64,000 nucleotides of DNA, taken from positions 3,752,615 through 3,816,614 of the forward strand of contig CM026393.1 in NCBI GenBank assembly GCA_014843695.1, given 5' to 3'. The notes under the pieces were generated by a model. The model saw only the letters and a list, made by a program, of their open reading frames with translations, did no database searches and was not told the origin of the DNA. Each line of letters begins with the position of its first letter. The first letter of the stretch is position 1. Positions 11,611 to 21,872 of the stretch are shown one piece after another. Made by a program: the position numbers and the translations under genes. Origin of the DNA: Archivesica marissinica. Taxonomy: Eukaryota > Mollusca > Bivalvia > Venerida > Vesicomyidae.

Positions 11611-12665
11611 ATAACAGGGGGCAATGCAGCTCTACCAACCTGAAATAACAGGGGGCAATGCAGCTCTACCAACCTGAAATAACAGGGGGCAATGCAGCTC
11701 TACCAACCTGAAATAACAGGGGGCAATGCAGCTCTACCAACCTGAAATAACAGGGGGCAATGCAGCTCTACCAACCTGAAATAACAGGGGGCAATGCAGC
11801 TCTACCAACCTGAAATAACAGGGGACAATGCAGCTCTACCAACCTGAAATAACAGGGGAAAATGCAGCTCTACCAACCTGCAATAACAGGGGACAATGCA
11901 GCTCTACCAACCTGAAATAACAGGGGACAATGCAGCTCTACCAACCTGAAATAACAGGGGAAAATGCAGCTCTACCAACCTGCAATAACAGGGGACAATG
12001 CAGCTCTACCAACCTGAAATAACAGGGGAAAATGCAGCTCTACCAACCTGCAATAACAGGGGACAATGCAGCTCTACCAACCTGAAATAACAGGGGACAA
12101 TGCAGCTCTACCAACCTGAAATAACAGGGGGCAATGCAGCTCTAACAACCTGAAATAACAGGGGGCAATGCAGTTCTACCAACCTGAAATATCAGGGGCA
12201 ATGCAGCTCTAACAACCTGAAATAACAGGGGGCAATGCAGCTCTACCAACCTGAAATAACAGGGGGCAATGCAGCTCTACCAACCTGAAATAACAGGGGG
12301 CAATGCAGCTCTACCAACCTGAAATAACAGGGGGCAATGCAGCTCTACCAACCTGAAATAACAGGGGGCAATGCAGCTCTACCAACCTGAAATAACAGGG
12401 GGCAATGCAGTTCTACCAACCTGAAATAACAGGGGGCAATGCAGCTCTACCAACCTGAAATAACAGGGGGCAATGCAGCTCTACAAACCTGAAATAACAG
12501 GGGGCATGCAGCTCTACCAACCTGAAATAACAGCGGGCAATGCAGCTCTACCAACCTGAAATAACAGGGGGCAATGCAGCTCTAACAACCTGAAATAACA
12601 GGGGACAATGCAGCTCTACCAACCTGAAATAACAGGGGGTAATGCAGCTCATACAACCTGAAATA
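11611..12665. repeat. 34-bp minisatellite (~31 units)
   Basis: The unit contains AATAACAGGGGGCAATGCAG followed by CTCTACCAACCTGA. The GGGGGC, GGGGAC and GGGGAA sub-variants alternate in blocks, with the A-rich ones grouped at 11830-12080. Units carry a run of 4-5 G, so this is G-rich against an AT-rich background. Confidence 0.96.
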
Positions 12666-12668
12666 AGC

Positions 12669-12977
12669 ATCAGGGTTCATTCTAGGTCAGAATTTTTGGG
12701 AGAAGTGAGAAAGCGCGTGATCGCTTCCTTAAATGGTGTTCTTTAATATACTTCTGCAAAATAGGGTTAAAATGCACAGTACAACCATTAAATACAACAT
12801 TTGAATAGAAGGAGTGCTTTATAATGGGCCAGTGTATCTTACTAGACAAAATTTTGTTTGAAAATTGTAAAAACCAAAAAAAAATTTTAGGGAGAAGTGG
12901 ATGGGCCCCCAGAAGGCGAAGTCAGGGTCCCTAGGGCGACAATTTCGCTCACATCGCCCTCTAAACTGATCCCTGAA
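12669..12977. mobile_element. TIR element (MITE-like), full-length copy
   Basis: The left end TCAGGGTTCATTCTAG and right end CTAAACTGATCCCTGA are inverted repeats. The interior matches 8527-8790 with scattered differences. No ORF. It directly follows the 34-bp array. Confidence 0.7.
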
Positions 12978-13096
12978 GCATAGAACATTTATAGCAGGTT
13001 AAACACTGATATAACATTATTATTATATACGAGAGGATTGACATGGTTCCTAGCCGCTCACTTAGTATCCTCAGGTCAGAATCAAAGAAGGAAGCT

Positions 13097-14204
13097 TTTT
13101 TTAGTTTAGAATTTTAGTTCATAAACATATACACGATAACGTACCAAGCTACATAACTGACTTATTTCCAACAACTGTTGACGAAGTAAATCCGTACAAT
13201 TTAAGAAACAATACAGATTTTGTTACTTTAGCAAGGCGAACTGAAATTTATTCAAAATCTGTATTACCATCGTCAATAAAACTGTGGAATGAATTGGATA
13301 TTAATATTCGTAATATAAATACATTGTCGTCATTTAAAGGGAGGTTGAAAGAAATCTTCAAACCACCAATAGTACCATCATTTTTTAAATCTGGAAATCG
13401 ACGTCAGCAAGTATTTCATGCTCGCATTCGAAATTCTTGTAGCAACCTGCATTCAGATCTTTATAATAATCATTTGCGCGATAGTCCAAAATGCTTGTGT
13501 GAACTTAACGAAAATGAGGATGCGGAGCACTATCTATTTCGCTGTCTATTCTATGTAAATTCCAGACGCATACTATTCGTAAACACTCGTACTTATCATC
13601 CCTTAAATACAAGAAAACTACTGTTAGGCTTCGAAAACTTAGCGGACAATGAAAACGAATATATTTTCACACAAGTTCAAACATATATTAAAACGACTAA
13701 ACGCTTCGAGTAAATAACCACATGATCTGTATATATATACATAGGCTGTTCTCTTGTGACGATCTATGTTAGGGTGTGGTGACGGGTGTGGCTGGCTGGG
13801 TAACGTTGTATGGTGGGACACTTGATAGTAGTAGCTATTACAGCTACATTTCCTAAACTTTTTTGGTTTGTTTATTGTTGTTTTTTGTTTCTAAATTCTT
13901 ATTACCTAAAATGCTGCTTATTCTCTTAATCATTTTACCCTTTTTCTATTAGTATCATTAAATTAGTAAAGTACTAGCACAACTCTTGTATTCAGTGTCT
14001 TTGTTAATTACAATCTAGTCTTATGGGGAGGGCCGTAACTAATGTTATTAAAACTTGTGGCCCAACCCATTTGCTTCAACATATAATGACAATCCTTGAG
14101 CAAACAATGCCACAAATCATGCATTATGGATAGTTATACATGTTTGTTCATTTGTTTTGTATTGTACATTGTATATATAGAATGCAATAAAATATGATTA
14201 AACT
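13097..14204 (+). mobile_element. 5'-truncated LINE insertion with 13-bp target-site duplication
   Basis: AAAGAAGGAAGCT occurs at 13084-13096 and again at 14205-14217, immediately bracketing the element. It contains the C-terminal ORF2 segment (13105-13713) and about 490 bp of 3' UTR ending in GAATGCAATAAAATATGATT. The last ~185 bp recur at 38957-39150. The duplication shows a bona fide retrotransposition event. Confidence 0.9.
13105..13713 (+). pseudogene. LINE ORF2 C-terminal fragment (203 codons)
   Basis: Open from 13105 (after an in-frame TAG at 13102) to TAA at 13711-13713. It corresponds to the segment after the RT domain: near the start PYNLRNNTDF and SIKLWNELD, then the family's Cys/His end CLCELNENEDAEHYLFRC, followed by about 50 residues. 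These motifs are characteristic of LINE ORF2 tails in which RT transcripts of mollusc and cnidarian elements end. No frameshift or internal stop is seen, so the copy is fairly young, but the endonuclease and RT domains are absent because of 5' truncation. It differs in sequence from the minus-strand LINE fragment at 7226-7924, so at least two LINE families are present. Confidence 0.8.
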
Positions 14205-14217
14205 AAAGAAGGAAGCT

Positions 14218-15090
14218 AATACTGGCAGTAAGGACATCTTGGATTTTGGATCAGTATTTTAGCTGTTTTCATCTACCAACGAATAAACTTTATTTATTTT
14301 ACAATAATTGACCTTTCTGCAAACGCTACTTAGGCATGCCCCCCATAGTTACAGGTGCTCGCTGTAACTACGCGAGACAAGCTATCTAACAAAATGGCGT
14401 CTAACGCAGACCTGCATCGAGTTAATCTAGATAAAATTCCGTGGAATTTCTCAGTTTTATTTTACCCAGATATTAATATTATTAGCTATTTAGGTAATTA
14501 GACACAATTATGAATGGGACTATGTAGTCGTGTGTTTGCCATACCAGGAGTGATTATCTATCTAGGTTTCAGGCCACTAATCAAGATTAATTAAAGTGAA
14601 TGGGGGAGAATAAATAAATCATAGACCGTCATTAAAATAATATATTTATTGTACATCAAAGCATTAAATTATTTACAATGACATAAAATTACATAAAAAA
14701 GGTACATAGATTAATACAATGACAATGAAATTTACAGTGTGTATCTATTTTTTATTGTATTTGTATTGTATAATCAGCAAAAAACGCATGGAAATATAGA
14801 CGCCATGGTTGTAATGAAATTGATGTGAAGAGCATGATATTTATACATGATGTAAGGGCTTGGACATATGGCACGGCTCAGCTCTAAAGCTGATAAAACA
14901 CGGGCATACAAGCCAGCATCACAAATGTTTGAGCCGACCAATCAAGGTGTGAAAAATAATATATTCTCCAGTATTTGATTAATTTGTCAACAGCCCATCT
15001 CATAATTGGCGTAGGCGTGATAATATACTATTAGACGAATCCACCACAATGTTTCACTCTATATTGCCTTGTATACGAAGAAGTAGTTAT
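14218..15090. other. No recognised gene; unique AT-rich sequence
   Basis: I see no supported exon or repeat here. A short frame starts at 14394 in a strong start context (CAAAATGGCG) and runs 36 codons to TAG; it could be a first exon ending at TTTAG/GTAATT but nothing confirms it. Confidence 0.4.

Positions 15091-15092
<2 letters not shown>

Positions 15093-15167
<75 letters not shown>
15093..15167. repeat. (AATC)n microsatellite
   Basis: About 18 perfect CAAT/AATC tetranucleotide units, followed by TTTATTAAAGCATAAAAC. This is a common ending of retroelement 3' tails, so the run may mark an old insertion on the minus strand. Confidence 0.97.
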
Positions 15168-15169
<2 letters not shown>

Positions 15170-15879
15170 TTTATTAAAGCATAAAACATAATATAATGTT
15201 TATAGCCAAATACATATAATGAGTACAACATAGACAATTTGCATAATTTTTTTCAAAAGAGCATCAGTACTATGGAACATAGATTAAATTTATTCTGTAG
15301 TGCCGATTTGGAATGCGGAGTAAATATATTTTGATAGATTATTAATAACGTATTTTGAAGTAGAAGACATTAAAGTTCTAAATTTAGTGTTGGCCAATGG
15401 CAAAAGTATGGTTTGAAATATTTCTTTCTATACGAAACCACTGACACCCGAACAACCACATCGTGTCAACTTTGACATTAAAAGACATGAAATATGCCAC
15501 CGTCTTGAGAGACTCGACCCTATGCCTCCTAGAAGACTCGAACATTAGGCCCAAAAACTGAACACCAGTATGTTCACTGAGCTAATATGGGAATCCCACA
15601 GCTCTGCACATGCATGGGTACTATTACTTCTATCTGATCCCTAGTCCCTAGTCCACCATCCACGACAATATGTATGAACCACATGTATAATTTTAATCAC
15701 CATTATACTCACATATCTCTTGTGAACAGTAGATCTATAAATGCAGAATATATTTTTTCGAAATATTTTATTATGCATAAATAAATTAATTTCAACTTAC
15801 TTGTGTGCAAATATATATGTTTGCATTAATTTTGGATGTATTCAGCTGGTCGTCCACACAACTTAATCCACCTTAGACA

Positions 15880-16690
15880 TTTTTCAAGATTTGTCTTGGG
15901 TTTTGAAATGGCACGAATTAAACGTCACCTATTAATCGATCTGGATATCTACTATCACTGTCACACAGCATAAATTAATAAAACAGCCCGTAACTACATC
16001 TTTTCACCATTGTCAATGACAGACAGCATTAATTAATTTGTAATTATTTTTCAAAAAATAATTTCAGATCACGATCACTCGTTATCAGATTTGATTAAAA
16101 TTTACTAAATAACTCGTTTGTCTGACAGAACGATAAAACAATGACTCGGTGTAGTAATCAATACTATAATTGTGTGCACACATTTTATAATTGACCAATT
16201 ATTAGCACAATCAGTGCTAAATTCCGATGTGCAACACTTTGATCTTGACAGTAGGCCTCTAACGGGATATTATGTGGCGGTCTCTGTGATGTACCGGTAA
16301 GTTGTTGATTACTTCCAATAAACAGTGTGACACGCTTAAATTTGATTGCTGTGTTTGCGATAAAAGAATGACTATATGGGGTCAGTCGGTGTTTTTATAG
16401 ATGCATTGTTTTTAAAGCAGCTGTCTGGTATTTTGTGGTTCATATACACACTTTTAGATTTGTCCAAGGATTTTGAAATGGGTTGAATTTAACGTCGATC
16501 ACCAGGATATCGACTAATTTTGTACTATAACTAACCCACACACCAAAGCTACACATTTTCAACATCATTAAAACAATTTAAAACACGTATTTTCGATCAA
16601 ATTCACGCCTTTTCAAATTTGTCTACTCGTTACTAGTTTGTCTAATATGCATTGTTTGTCTAACAAGATGGCGGCGATAAACCGTTGCCG
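15880..16690. repeat. Diverged direct duplication (two ~240-bp copies)
   Basis: 15880-16140 and 16450-16690 share a colinear series of blocks: GATTTGTC..GG.TTTTGAAATGG, TTAA/TTTAACGTC, GATATC.ACT, CATTTTCAA/ATCTTTTCA, and TTTGTCTRACA. The copies are about 570 bp apart and clearly old. Nothing in them looks coding. Confidence 0.5.
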
Positions 16691-16870
16691 GGGGTGTGCG
16701 CGAATGGTGCGATGCGATTGGCTAACGCCAGCTGTCAATCAAAATGGCAGAAAGGTCAATTGCAAAACAAGTTTTAATAACTTATATTAATCACGGATGC
16801 ATAAGTGGTCCTTCCTGTGGCCGGAAGCCAGTGGCCATCTTGGAACGGAACTATTTTAAATATAATGATG
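16655..16870 (+). promoter_or_regulatory. Promoter-like patch (YY1, CCAAT, ETS motifs)
   Basis: A GC- and CpG-enriched island in AT-rich DNA. It holds AAGATGGCGGC (YY1-type, 16665-16675), ATTGG (inverted CCAAT, about 16717), CTTCCTG and CCGGAAG (ETS-type, about 16811 and 16821) and CCATCTTGG (inverted YY1, about 16835). A SINE family A tail remnant (TTTTAATAACTTATATTAATCAC) sits inside it at 16770-16797. Motif matching only; no first exon was identified. Confidence 0.3.
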
Positions 16871-16954
16871 AATCAGTTGGTCCAATGCTCCATACCAAGT
16901 TTAATCAAAATTGTCTAGTAGTTTCACAGGAGGTGTAATTTGAAGCAACTGTGG

Positions 16955-17589
16955 ACAGGCACATACTGCCAGACCAGGCACATACTGCCAGACGAGGCAC
17001 ATACTGCCAGACAAGGCACATACTGCCAGACCAGGCACATACAGCCAGACCAGGCACATACTGCCAGACCAGGCACATACTACCAGACCAACCACATAAT
17101 GCCAGACCAGGTACATACTGCCAGACCAGGCACATACTGCCAGACCAGGCACATACTGCCAGACCAGGTACATACTACCAGACCAGGCACATACTGCCAG
17201 ACCAGGCACATACTGCCAGACCAGGCACATACTGCCAGACCAACCACATACTGCTAGACCAGGCACATACTGCCAGACCAGGCACATACTGCCAGACCAG
17301 GCACATACTGCCAGACCAGGCACATACTGCCAGACCAACCACATACTGCCAGACCAGATACATACTGCCAGACCAGGCACATACTGCCAGACCAGGCACA
17401 TACTGCCAGACCAGGCACATACTGCCAGACCAGGCACATACTGCCAGACCAGGTACATACTGCCAGACCAGGCACATACTGCCAGACCAGGCACATACTG
17501 CCAGACCAGGCACATACTGCCAAACCAGGCACATACTGCCAAACCAGGCACATACTGCCAAACCAGGCACATACTGCCAGACAGGCCAC
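16955..17589. repeat. 19-bp minisatellite (~33 units)
   Basis: The unit is AGGCACATACTGCCAGACC with a few GGTACAT and ACCAACCACAT variants. Because 19 is not a multiple of 3 and the unit lacks stops, all three frames of both strands stay open, which makes the 111- to 264-residue ORFs here artefacts. It lies about 210 bp downstream of the Pol X exon on the minus strand, so probably in an intron of that gene. Confidence 0.96.
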
Positions 17590-17797
17590 ATAAGATCATC
17601 ATCTATAGTGATTCCTCACTCTGGCAAGAGTTACTCGCTACATGCAAATATCTCACTCACCCTCAGCTGTAGGGGAGAGCTAAACATGCAACAAGCTACA
17701 CACAATACACATGTATATGGAGGAAACTATTATAAACGAAAATAAATAATGCTGGCAGTACAGTAACAAGTGAAACCCTCGATATGCATTTACTTAC

Positions 17798-18008
17798 ATC
17801 TGCATCTGTGATAGAAGCAGCAGATATGGGTCTCTGTAGACGGTGTTTCTGTTCTACTTCTACAGCCTTACCAGCCCTCATACTCTCGGAGAACCACTGT
17901 ACACATACAATCTCTACATCACCCACGCCGCTTTCATCTGTTATGCCCAGCTTCCGTAAAACTGCTTGGTATTCTTTAAACTCTGTCACTATATGGGTCA
18001 CATCACAG
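17798..18008 (-). CDS. Single exon of a DNA polymerase X family protein (Pol mu/TdT-like), BRCT domain
   Basis: A 211-nt exon encoding about 70 residues, bounded on the minus strand by an acceptor (GTGTACTTTCAG, AG at 18009-18010) and a strong donor GTAAGTA (17791-17797). It enters mid-codon (one base) and leaves in phase 0. The peptide matches the C-terminal half of the BRCT domain of Pol mu and TdT: VTHIVTEF at the start (the T-H-hydrophobic strand), then IVCVQWFSESMRAGK with the conserved BRCT Trp, then VEVEQKHRL, as in the vertebrate W-x-x-E-S-x-x-A-G-x-x-V...H-x-L pattern. These enzymes fill gaps or add untemplated nucleotides during non-homologous end joining in the nucleus; the BRCT domain docks to Ku/XRCC4-ligase IV. 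No other exon of the gene (helix-hairpin-helix, palm) was found. The flanking introns hold a 19-bp and a ~46-bp array. Pol lambda is a less likely alternative. Confidence 0.72.
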
Positions 18009-18068
18009 CTGAAAGTACACAAAGATTATTACAAAACAAAAGATTCATTTTATGCCTATCATTGAACT

Positions 18069-18727
18069 ATAGGAATGTATTGGTGAAATAATCAGAGATA
18101 TAGAAATGTATTGGTGAAATATGCATTGGTGAAATAATCAGAGATATAGGAATGTATTGGTGAAATATGTAATGGTGAAATAATCAGAGATATAGGAATG
18201 TGTTGGTGAAATATGTATTGGTGAAATAATCACAGATATAGGAATGTATTGGTGAAATAATCAGAGATATAGGAATGTATTGGTGAAATATGTATTGGTG
18301 TAATATGTAATGGTGAAATAATCAGAGATATAGGAATGTATTGGTGAAATATGTATTGGTGAAATATGTAATGGTGAAATAATCAGAGATATAGGAATGT
18401 ATTGGTGAAATATGTATTGGTGAAATATGTAATGGTGAAATAATCAGAGATATAGGAATGTATTGGTGAAATATGTATTGGTGAAATATGTAATGGTGAA
18501 ATAATCAGAGATATAGGAATGTGTTGGTGAAATATGTAATGGTGAAATAATCAGAGATATAGGAATGTATTGGTGAAATATGTGTTGGTGAAATATGCAT
18601 ATTGGTGAAATAATCAGAGATATAGGAATGTATTGGTGAAATAATCAGAGATATAGGAATATATTGGTGAAATAATCAGAGATATAGGAATGTATTGGTG
18701 AAATATGTATTGGTGAATAATCAGAGG
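18069..18727. repeat. ~46-bp composite minisatellite
   Basis: Built from two modules: AATCAGAGATATAGGAATGT and TATTGGTGAAATATG, combined in varying numbers so that period lengths of about 30, 46 and 62 bp mix. It lies upstream (minus strand) of the Pol X exon and is probably intronic. Confidence 0.9.
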
Positions 18728-20020
18728 ATATTTGTTTGGATTATGATTATTCTTCATAAAACAAACAAACATCTAGTTACATTCTAATAATCCAATCAGA
18801 ACGCTCGTTTCAACGCGAACTGCGCCGCTTGAGAAATTTTCAAAACAAATTGAAAAATTCTACGAAATCTCTTTTTGACGTACATTTTTGCCGAATAAAC
18901 CTACACGTTAGTGGAAACACATTTTATTGATAATGTTATTCACTGTTAAAACTCTCCCGAAGATTTTTTTTCTTGCTGACAGAACCAGTGTCCTAGTATG
19001 GAAATGTGACCTGCTATGGCCAATGTCTGTGGCAATTGTTTGCAAAGTATACATGCATGCAGCTTAAAGTTGTGTTTTATTTGAAGAACAATATAAAGAC
19101 TCGGGATAGGCGTTATATTTGGACAGATTTGTTCAAAATTGTTTCAGATAGGGCCATTTTACTGAACGATGCGAAATCTGACATCCCACAGAGTAGAATC
19201 CCTGTACTTAAATATATATACTAGTACCCCCAAACGTGCCGAATCCATGTGGATCCGATGGCACGATTTCTGACCAATATTTTGAAGCTTTTCGGACATG
19301 AACGGTTATAAATGTGTGCATTGGTGTTAAGAATAATAATAAATATAGATATTAAGAACGTTTAAAATATATTGTATTACTGTTGTGCATATCATTTAGC
19401 TGTTTGAAGTAGACAGGTGAAATTCTCCCATTTTTTCTGCGCAGTCTTCAAAAAAGAAATCCGAATGAATCTTTTGCTAGTACATTTCATGCATATGAAC
19501 AATTGGATATTAAACAAAATCTTATTTGGTTCACCACAATGGGCCTTTAATGGCACCGGAGATGTAAACAATTTCGTCTAATGATTTCTATTTTTGTTTT
19601 TCACAATAATCAAATACAGTATTCAAAATGGACGATTTGGAATGGCGAAACTTTGCCATGAAATTTAAACGTTGATTTCTTGTATAATATTGTGTCAAGA
19701 GATGCTATAGACTGTGCAGAATTCAAACAACGGTATGTGTGTTTACCATGACTTAATTTGATCCAAATATCAGCCACTCTTACTGTGATTAGTACAACAC
19801 ACCCAGTCCATAAACTAACTCTGTATTCTATTCTATTCTTGGGGGCGGGGCAAATTATTAAGGCTGGATCTACCCACCCAGTCCATAAACTAACGCTGTA
19901 TTCTATTCTTATGGGCGGAACAAGTGATGAAGATGTGTAAAGGCGGGATCTTAATGGGTGGTTGATACGATATTCTGATTGACTGGTTGAGATAAAGACT
20001 TTACGTGAAAAATGAATAGA
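18728..20020. other. No recognised gene; includes a short direct duplication
   Basis: No supportable exon. CACCCAGTCCATAAACTAAC appears at about 19800 and again at about 19876, each followed by a CTGTATTCTATTCTT block, a two-copy ~76-bp duplication. Confidence 0.5.
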
Positions 20021-20968
20021 TACAGTTCTTTAGGGTATAGCGGAGCTTGGTGAATAACGGATCAGTCTTAGAAACGCGAAGAAATTATATAAGTTCCCAG
20101 AAGAATCACAATGTTTTAATGATTGATATATATAATTGAACCTTTTCGACGCCTCGTCATCAACTTTGTTTACAGATGACATATTTAAACGACGTGCTAA
20201 TTTTATGGACGGCAATTGACATACGCAGTGAAGCGGAAAAAACACGCACGAGGAAAACGGTAAACAGATAATTGACCTTAATTATCCTAGGTAAAGTACA
20301 ACTTTTGGAAGAAAAAAATACATACACTTGTTGATTACAACATCCTAATTGTGTCTATACTGATCACATTGTATTTATCTTGACACAGCTATTAGTAAAT
20401 TGGATTCAAGGTGACTGCATCGTTTTGTGTATAGCGGATCATGGAATTAAAGTAGAGGGGTCAACTCAAAAATATGAAAATGCATGATAATCTTATATTG
20501 AATGATGCAAACCATTTTATTTTAAATATTTAATAGTTTTTCATGCATTTTGCAACTGATATAGCAACACATTATGCGTTTTTTTGGGAATAGATCTGTC
20601 TATATAAGGTACTGTACGTGTGTCTGTAGTGGGATTCAATGTGCGACTCCAGTGGGGGAGGGGGGGGTTTGGGTCCTGAGACCCCTCATATTTCGGAAAA
20701 CATTTCTTATCGTATATGTCAAGGCTAAGAATTTGATCGGAACCCTAAGAAATATAGCTGGTTGAACCCACCATGACAAAAATAGACCCGTCAATGAATG
20801 CGTTTAGCAAGTTCTTTTAACCATTGACTCGTCAACATACATGAGTCGTTAGTCACTCAAACAGTTTTACTGCTACATGGTAATAATACCTGTGATGGCG
20901 CAACTATGACTTCAAAAATACAAGTTAGGTTTATGAAACTTTGTGTTTCAGGCTGGTTTGACACATAG

Positions 20969-21567
20969 GGGTCTGTAACGGGGTCTATAACGAACGATAA
21001 TCGAAGTGATCCCGGCCTTTCATCAAGTACCAGTGATACCGGTCCTTCATCCAATGTGACAGATCACAACATTGAGATACAAAACTCCGTCATAAAAGGA
21101 TATCATGTGTTCAAAATTAAGCCCCCTGTATGTGAACTGTATGATAACCCTAGGCTTATTGTTGACAGAGAGTATACAAATATACAGGATAAGGATGCAT
21201 GCCTTGTTTGGTTACCATCATTAGATTCCTATGAGTCTACATTACATGAGATGATAACTGACCAAAGCAGATACCTTAGATTGTCAGACATTGCCGATCT
21301 GCCAATCGGACACGTGGATTAGCTAACTATTGTAGAACTATTCTTGATAATGACGGCACAGTTCATGCTGAAGTGACAGGCGAACCATGTCCAAGCTTTC
21401 CACCGTGGCCAGCGACCCAGGAAAAGGGGGGCAGGATTGTTATCCCTTGTAATTATTACATTGGAATAACATGTACACACTCTGAAGCAACTAAGTATGT
21501 CTCCATGTTACATGATATTCTAAATAACATGGATGAGGGATCATGTATGACAATTGTTTCAAAGTGA
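20969..21567 (+). pseudogene. HIRAN-like domain protein segment, frameshifted
   Basis: Open from just after TAG at 20966-20968. The first frame runs to TAG about 21320-21322 and includes IKGYHVFKIKPP, LIVDREYTNIQDKDACLVW and DIADLPIGHV. The match then continues in the next frame back from about 21312 with RGLANYCRTILDNDGTV, HAEVTGEPCPSFPPW and GGRIVIPCNYYI, to TGA at 21565-21567. The order (GYH strand, R-E-x-x-N-x-x-D-x-x-A block, GH-hydrophobic block followed by R and a hydrophobic run, then V-T-G and V-P-C-Y/F strand) resembles HIRAN-like proteins common in invertebrate genomes, where the domain binds DNA ends or damaged DNA. The frame change, lack of a start and position inside a TIR-bounded element argue for a decayed or captured gene. 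A sequencing error at 21310 would be an alternative explanation. Confidence 0.45.
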
Positions 21568-21668
21568 CATTACAGCATTATATGTCTCTGGTTATGCGAA
21601 TAATTGTTTATCAATAGCCATACATGATCTTTCATCCATGTTACATGTATTTAGAATATCATGTCATA
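21507..21668. repeat. Imperfect inverted repeat at the end of the HIRAN-like segment
   Basis: 21507-21547 (ACATGATATTCTAAAT, then ACATGGATGA) is repeated inverted at 21625-21668 with a small insertion, enclosing about 78 bp. A direct copy of TATATGTCTCTGRTTATG at 21573 is also found near 21983. Confidence 0.6.
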
Positions 21669-21768
21669 TCGAGACATATTACAGCAAACACTATATCTTT
21701 ATATGATTTATTGGTTGTTATGATACTATGGTATGCTGATAGCATAATGTAAATTATGTTTAATATTA

Positions 21769-21872
21769 AATACTATGACATTTTATATGATAATAAATAC
21801 TATGACATTTTATATGATAATAAATACTATGACATTTTATATGATAATAAATACTATGACATTTTATATGAT
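21769..21872. repeat. 27-bp tandem repeat, 4 copies
   Basis: AATACTATGACATTTTATATG recurs four times with ATAATA linkers inside the TIR-bounded element. From 22735 to 23470 I see no gene. Confidence 0.9.

Noticed and set aside
14394..14504. 36-codon frame with an excellent start context
   Set aside because: Could be a first exon, but there is no similarity, the donor is weak and no downstream exon was found.
20030..20245. 71-codon minus-strand ORF starting in the candidate transposon
   Set aside because: It reads through the terminal inverted repeat itself and has no recognisable domain.
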